The notes under the pieces are model-generated. The model was not told where the DNA came from and ran no database searches. It was given only the letters and a program-made list of their open reading frames with translations. The translations under genes were made by a program, and so were the position numbers. 64,000 nucleotides of DNA from assembly GCA_041178325.1 (NCBI GenBank), contig JBEGVN010000036.1, forward strand, positions 47,474-111,473, read 5' to 3'. Of the stretch, positions 60,579 to 64,000 are shown one piece after another (the first letter of the stretch is position 1; every line of letters begins with the position of its first letter). The DNA is from UBA6136 sp041178325. Lineage in GTDB: Bacteria; Pseudomonadota; Gammaproteobacteria; Methylococcales; Methylococcaceae.

Positions 60579-61079
60579 ATGGAAAATATGATGGATCCTA
60601 CCGGCGCCTGTCCCTGTTGGTCGAGCCGCTCGTTTGAGTCTTGTTGCGAACCTTATCTTTCAGGGGCGCAACAACCTGAAACAGCGGAAGCTTTAATGCG
60701 GTCGCGCTTTTCGGCCTTCCAGCTCAGAAAGACCGAGTATCTTCTTGAAAGCTGGGATCTCTCGACGCGGCCATCGCGGCTTAATTTCGACAAGGATGAG
60801 CGCCGTTGGTCGTCCCTTGAGATTGTTGACACCATTGGGGGTGGCGTTTCAGATGAGCGGGGCGTTGTCGAATTCAAGGCCACTTATGAGCTTGGGGACG
60901 ACACCTATCTTTTTCATGAAATCAGTCGTTTTGTCCGTCACCGCGGGCACTGGGTTTATCTGGATGCGACGTTTCCGTACCACGGCAAGATCGCCCACCT
61001 CGGGAAAACGCTGAAGAATGCCCCTTGCCCTTGCGGAAGCGGGAAAAAGTTTAAAAAGTGCTGCTCCGGCAAGCCCTGA
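60579..61079 (+). CDS. YchJ-family SEC-C motif protein
   Basis: A 166-residue protein of the YchJ (UPF0225) family. It begins ACPCWSSRSFESCCEPYLSGAQQPETAEALMRSRFSAF, then a cystatin-like middle, and ends PCPCGSGKKFKKCC, the SEC-C zinc motif shared with SecA. Its role is not settled; the SEC-C motif suggests a zinc site that contacts ribosome or SecB-like partners. The start is one of several close ATGs (60579, 60588, 60591); no strong ribosome binding site selects one. It is divergent from mutY and precedes fhs by 75 bp. Confidence 0.82.
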   Translation: MENMMDPTGACPCWSSRSFESCCEPYLSGAQQPETAEALMRSRFSAFQLRKTEYLLESWDLSTRPSRLNFDKDERRWSSLEIVDTIGGGVSDERGVVEFKATYELGDDTYLFHEISRFVRHRGHWVYLDATFPYHGKIAHLGKTLKNAPCPCGSGKKFKKCCSGKP

Positions 61080-61154
61080 TGGGGTCTTACGGTCTGCCCC
61101 GGGGCGGACTTGGTAGAATTGCAGCATCCCTTACCTCCAATCGATTCGTAGCCC

Positions 61155-62828
61155 ATGTCTGATATTGAAATTGCCCGTGCCGCCCGACTCAAGCCCGTGA
61201 TGGAAATTGCCCGGGAACAGTTTGGTATTCCAGCCGAATCCTTGGATCCCTATGGCCATTTCAAGGCCAAACTGTCCCTGGAACATGTTGAGAGTCTCGC
61301 TACCCAACAGGATGGCAAGCTGATTCTGGTGACCGCTATCAGCCCTACGCCTGCAGGTGAAGGAAAGACAACGACGACAGTGGGCTTGGGCGACGCACTG
61401 AACCGCATTGGCAAAAAAGCGCTGATCTGTCTTCGAGAGCCTTCGCTGGGTCCTTGTTTTGGCGTCAAAGGGGGGGCCGCGGGCGGCGGACATGCCCAGG
61501 TGGTTCCGATGGAGGACATTAATCTCCATTTCACCGGAGACTTCCACGCGATTGGGGTTGCCCACAATCTTCTGTCTGCGCTGATCGACAATCACATCAG
61601 CCACGGCAACACGCTGGGTATTGATCCTCGAAGAATCCAGTGGAAGCGGGTTGTGGACATGAATGACCGCGCCTTGCGCAAGATCGTGGTCGGGATGGGC
61701 GGCACCGCCAATGGTTATCTGAGAGAGGACGGTTACGACATTGTCGTGGCATCCGAAGTCATGGCCATCCTCTGTCTTGCACAGAGTCTTAAGGATCTCA
61801 AGGAGCGCTTGGGTCGTATCATCATCGGCTATCACTTTGATGGCAAGACGGCCATTTATGCACGTGACCTCAAGGCCCATGGTGCGATGGCGGCCTTGTT
61901 GAAGGACGCGATCAAGCCCAATCTGGTTCAGACGCTGGAGAATAATCTGGCACTGATCCATGGTGGGCCGTTTGCGAATATTGCGCATGGCTGCAATACC
62001 GTCACAGCCACTCGAACAGCACTCAAGCTGGCGGATTATGTCGTGACCGAAGCGGGATTCGGGGCCGATTTGGGTGCGGAAAAGTTCATTGATATCAAGT
62101 GCCGAATGGCAGGCCTCAATCCCTCTGTTGTGGTTCTGGTGGCGACGATTCGCGCGCTGAAATTCCATGGTGGCGTGCCACGTGAGTCCCTCAACCAGGA
62201 GGATGTGGCGGCTCTTGAGAAGGGTTTTTCCAATCTTGAGCGGCATATCGACAACATTCAGACCCACTACGGCCTTCCTTGTATCGTGGCGATCAACCAT
62301 TTCACCTTCGATACGGAGGCGGAGATTGCCCTGCTTAAGGCGAAGTGCGATTCGCTCGGCGTAAAGGTGGTGATCGCGCGTCATTGGGCGGAAGGTGGCC
62401 GGGGAGCAGAGGATCTGGCACGTGCAGTTGCCGCTCAGGTCGATCAGGCACCAGGACAGCACCGCTTTGTTTACGCGGACGATCTGCCCCTGGTCGAAAA
62501 AATTGAGGCCATTGCCACCAAGATCTATGGTGCGCGGAGTGTCACTATTGATCCCAAGGTTCGCCAGCAGCTTGAGGCCTGGAGTCAGGATTATCCGGGC
62601 TACCCGGTTTGCATGGCAAAGACGCAAATGTCGTTCTCAACGGATCCTTCCAAGCGCGGAGCCCCCTCGGGACACGATGTCCACATCCGGGAGGCCCGAC
62701 TGGCCAATGGGGCCGGGTTCGTCGTTGCCATTGCCGGAGACATCATGACGATGCCAGGCCTGCCAAAAGTCCCTGCAGCCGAGTCGATTGATGTCGACGA
62801 TCACGGGAACATTACGGGCCTCTTTTAG
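61155..62828 (+). CDS. fhs: Formate-tetrahydrofolate ligase
   Basis: ATP-dependent enzyme making 10-formyltetrahydrofolate from formate, feeding purine and other one-carbon routes. The 557-residue length is normal. The P-loop is TPAGEGKTTTTVGL, then LGPCFGVKGGAAGGGHAQVVPMEDINLHFTGD is highly characteristic. The protein continues to a C-terminal IAGDIMTMPGLPKVPAAESIDVD. A long antisense frame exists over this gene (61131-62627) and is not believed. No folD or other folate gene is adjacent. Fhs fits an organism that handles formate. Confidence 0.97.
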   Translation: MSDIEIARAARLKPVMEIAREQFGIPAESLDPYGHFKAKLSLEHVESLATQQDGKLILVTAISPTPAGEGKTTTTVGLGDALNRIGKKALICLREPSLGPCFGVKGGAAGGGHAQVVPMEDINLHFTGDFHAIGVAHNLLSALIDNHISHGNTLGIDPRRIQWKRVVDMNDRALRKIVVGMGGTANGYLREDGYDIVVASEVMAILCLAQSLKDLKERLGRIIIGYHFDGKTAIYARDLKAHGAMAALLKDAIKPNLVQTLENNLALIHGGPFANIAHGCNTVTATRTALKLADYVVTEAGFGADLGAEKFIDIKCRMAGLNPSVVVLVATIRALKFHGGVPRESLNQEDVAALEKGFSNLERHIDNIQTHYGLPCIVAINHFTFDTEAEIALLKAKCDSLGVKVVIARHWAEGGRGAEDLARAVAAQVDQAPGQHRFVYADDLPLVEKIEAIATKIYGARSVTIDPKVRQQLEAWSQDYPGYPVCMAKTQMSFSTDPSKRGAPSGHDVHIREARLANGAGFVVAIAGDIMTMPGLPKVPAAESIDVDDHGNITGLF

Positions 62829-63051
62829 TCTTAAACGAGTGATTTGTTTGCGTCTGGGTAAATTCCGTATCGGCACGATTTCGGATAAAGTACGCAATGT
62901 GGGGGGAGACCTCGAATTAACCCGCTCGTTGACGTCTTTATAAGGACGGAAACGGCAAGTCATCGGGTCAGCAATGCGGTACAGGCCTTGAGCGGTTCTC
63001 GTGCCCTGCGGCTTGATCAATTAGAAGATCTATTGGATGGAGGATAACCAA

Positions 63052-63330
63052 ATGACCATGTTCAAGACTCTGGCGACTGCTACGTTGCTCGTTTCAGCGA
63101 TGTCAGGAAACCCTGTGGCTGCCAGCGAAGACAAATACCCGGCTTATAACTTCCAGCCGTCGGTGATCTTTTCCAATGCGGAACTGATTGAAAAGACGCA
63201 CGGTGCTCTGGCAACGACCCCCAGTGCCGGTGGCGTTGCACCTGCGGCTCTTGCCGCTGTAGCCCATGATGTTGATCCGAAATACCCTGCTGCCTATTTC
63301 AATCCCACGATTCTCGTTCCCGCCAAGTAA
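63052..63330 (+). CDS. Small exported protein with internal KYPA repeat
   Basis: A 92-residue protein. Signal peptide is about 1-24 (MTMFKTLATATLLVSAMSGNPVAA). The mature part has two copies of a motif: KYPAYNFQPSVIF near its start and KYPAAYFNPTILV at its end, joined by an Ala/Thr/Pro-rich linker. Neither cysteine nor a lipobox is present. ATG 63052 has GGAGGAT about seven bases upstream and is preferred to ATG 63037. It is separated from fhs by 200 bp of non-coding sequence. I recognise no family; the duplicated motif is directly visible. Confidence 0.65.
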   Translation: MTMFKTLATATLLVSAMSGNPVAASEDKYPAYNFQPSVIFSNAELIEKTHGALATTPSAGGVAPAALAAVAHDVDPKYPAAYFNPTILVPAK

Positions 63331-63370
63331 GGCGAGACAGGCCGCCTTATCATGGCGGCCTCTGAGGGAC

Positions 63371-63404
63371 GAAAAAGCGGGCGGTCTTAACCGCCCGCTT
63401 TTTT
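63371..63404. terminator. Bidirectional intrinsic terminator overlapping the yciH stop
   Basis: Stem GCGGGCGGT / ACCGCCCGC with a 4-nt CTTA loop, preceded by A5 and followed by T6. It can stop both the rightward exported-protein message and the leftward yciH message. The TAA of the yciH-like gene (63387-63389) falls in the loop, so the last codons of that gene lie in the stem. Confidence 0.85.
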
Positions 63405-63749
63405 AACGGTCCAGCCGCGCTTCGTTAGTTCGGTGAGGAGCAGATCCCGATGATCTCCTTGAATCTCAATGTTGCCGTCCTTGACCGTACCTCCGGTTCC
63501 GCAGCGCGCCTTGAGCTCCTTTCCGAGGGCCTGAAGCGCTGATTCCCCCAGGGGGACCCCGGTGATCACCGTCACGCCCTTGCCGTTTCGACCTTTGGTT
63601 TCCCTTCGGATGCGCACGACCCCATCGCCGGCTGGGCGGTGTGTTGGCTGCTTTCGACAAATGCATGCCTCCACAGGTTTTCCGCATTCGGGGCAGACCC
63701 GACCAATACCGGTGGTATAGACCACCCGGTTCTGATTTTTTTCTTTCAT
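63387..63749 (-). CDS. yciH: SUI1/eIF1-like translation factor, YciH family
   Basis: A 120-residue protein of the eIF1/SUI1 family that in bacteria influences start-site fidelity. The N-terminus carries CPECGKPVEACIC, a probable zinc site seen in YciH. The SUI1 core (about 45-115) has RIRRETKGRNGKGVTVITG and GTGGTVKDGNIEIQGDHRD. The last residues KKAGG are encoded by one arm of the terminator. It is convergent with the small exported gene and faces the tnpB-like gene. Confidence 0.9.
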   Translation of the reverse strand: MKEKNQNRVVYTTGIGRVCPECGKPVEACICRKQPTHRPAGDGVVRIRRETKGRNGKGVTVITGVPLGESALQALGKELKARCGTGGTVKDGNIEIQGDHRDLLLTELTKRGWTVKKAGG

Positions 63750-63770
63750 CGTTAATCTCGCGAGAAACCC

Positions 63771-63817
63771 GGTCCTTTAGGGCGGGGAGGGATAGCGAGC
63801 TCTCCGATCCGTAGAGC
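63771..63817 (+). repeat. IS200/IS605-end-like hairpin
   Basis: CCCGGTCC-TTTA-GGGCGGGG forms an imperfect hairpin with a TTTA loop, of the kind common at IS200/IS605 ends and in omega-RNA scaffolds, followed by a small stem GCTCT (63799-63803) / AGAGC (63813-63817). It lies 60-85 bp upstream of tnpB and not, as is usual for the right end, downstream. It is either the left end of this element or the remnant of an earlier copy. Confidence 0.4.
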
Positions 63818-63855
63818 GGTTGTTAGGGTGGTTAGCATAAGCTATAGTCCGTGTC

Positions 63856-64000
63856 GTGAATACGCGCAAACGGGCCTATAAATATCGGTTTTACCCCACA
63901 CCCGAGCAGGAGGTTCTCCTGGCTCAGACCTTTGGCTGCGTGCGCAAAGTCTATAACCTGATTCTGGAATGGCGAAGCCTGGCCTATCAGGAAAGACAGG
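63856..64000 (+). mobile_element. tnpB: TnpB (OrfB) of an IS200/IS605-family element, 5' part
   Basis: The first 48 codons of a TnpB-family protein begin at GTG 63856 and run off the right edge. The translated start NTRKRAYKYRFYPTPEQEVL followed by TFGCVRKVYNLIL is the signature N-terminal region of TnpB, the RNA-guided nuclease of IS200/IS605 elements that is ancestral to Cas12. The catalytic DED residues and zinc finger lie beyond the window, so intactness is unknown. No TnpA gene is upstream, so this would be a tnpB-only element or a partial copy. Confidence 0.85.

Noticed and set aside
61131..62627. 498-residue open frame antisense to fhs
   Set aside because: It lies wholly opposite a highly conserved gene, has no recognisable domain, and its length is explained by codon bias of fhs.

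Overview
The window is a gene-dense stretch (about 52-56% G+C by eye) of a Gram-negative proteobacterial chromosome. Gene content fits a free-living autotroph-like or methylotroph-like Beta- or Gammaproteobacterium: ubiA/ubiC, ppc, a split YeeE/YedE pair, rdgC, yggX, and a truA-trpF-trpB-trpA-accD-folC-SPOR-cvpA-purF-metZ run. That run is typical of Betaproteobacteria and pseudomonads. I lean to Betaproteobacteria, but no rRNA or tRNA gene is present to prove it. TTG and GTG starts are common.

Region 1 (1-5.9 kb): an exported YcnI/DUF1775-like protein whose predicted mature N-terminus is histidine; a close match to a sigma-54 promoter followed by a structured, terminator-ended non-coding segment; then ubiA, ubiC, serB, an EpsC-type serine acetyltransferase and cysK. 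Region 2 (5.9-10.5 kb): a small His-rich exported protein and a two-component cluster of membrane protein, lipoprotein, histidine kinase and OmpR-type regulator. Region 3 (10.5-28.8 kb): sulfur uptake. A cysB-like regulator lies with clcA and ppc, followed by cysT-cysW-cysA, a YeeE/YedE pair and a second cysB-like gene. After an accessory patch (phage-like zinc-ribbon protein, unknown exported protein, degenerate EAL protein) come sbp, an unknown exported protein, a DcaP-like porin and a YezD-family protein. Together these give an outer-membrane-to-cytoplasm sulfate route with two candidate CysB regulators and a recurring TTATTC motif at three sulfur promoters.

Region 4 (27.9-33.5 kb): a LysR regulator divergent from a two-CBM GH18 chitinase, a small lipoprotein, an ABC-F ATPase and an AAA-ATPase remnant carrying two perfect inverted repeats. 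Region 5 (33.5-46.6 kb): gltA, then the collinear housekeeping run truA to metZ, UDP-glucose dehydrogenase and a small membrane protein. Region 6 (46.6-56.4 kb, minus strand): an ABC transporter/beta-propeller trio of the PQQ-alcohol-dehydrogenase-associated type, then rfbBACD for dTDP-L-rhamnose, with dnaE start-stop coupled to rfbD. Region 7 (56.4-64 kb): rdgC, an L,D-transpeptidase whose catalytic domain is split by a low-complexity insert, yggX, mutY, a YchJ protein, fhs, a small exported repeat protein, a yciH-like gene, and at the right edge a truncated IS200/IS605-type tnpB behind a hairpin.

I saw no rRNA, tRNA, CRISPR array or replication origin. The most novel-looking signal is the sigma-54 promoter with nested upstream inverted repeats and a terminator-ended RNA at 1.25-1.54 kb.
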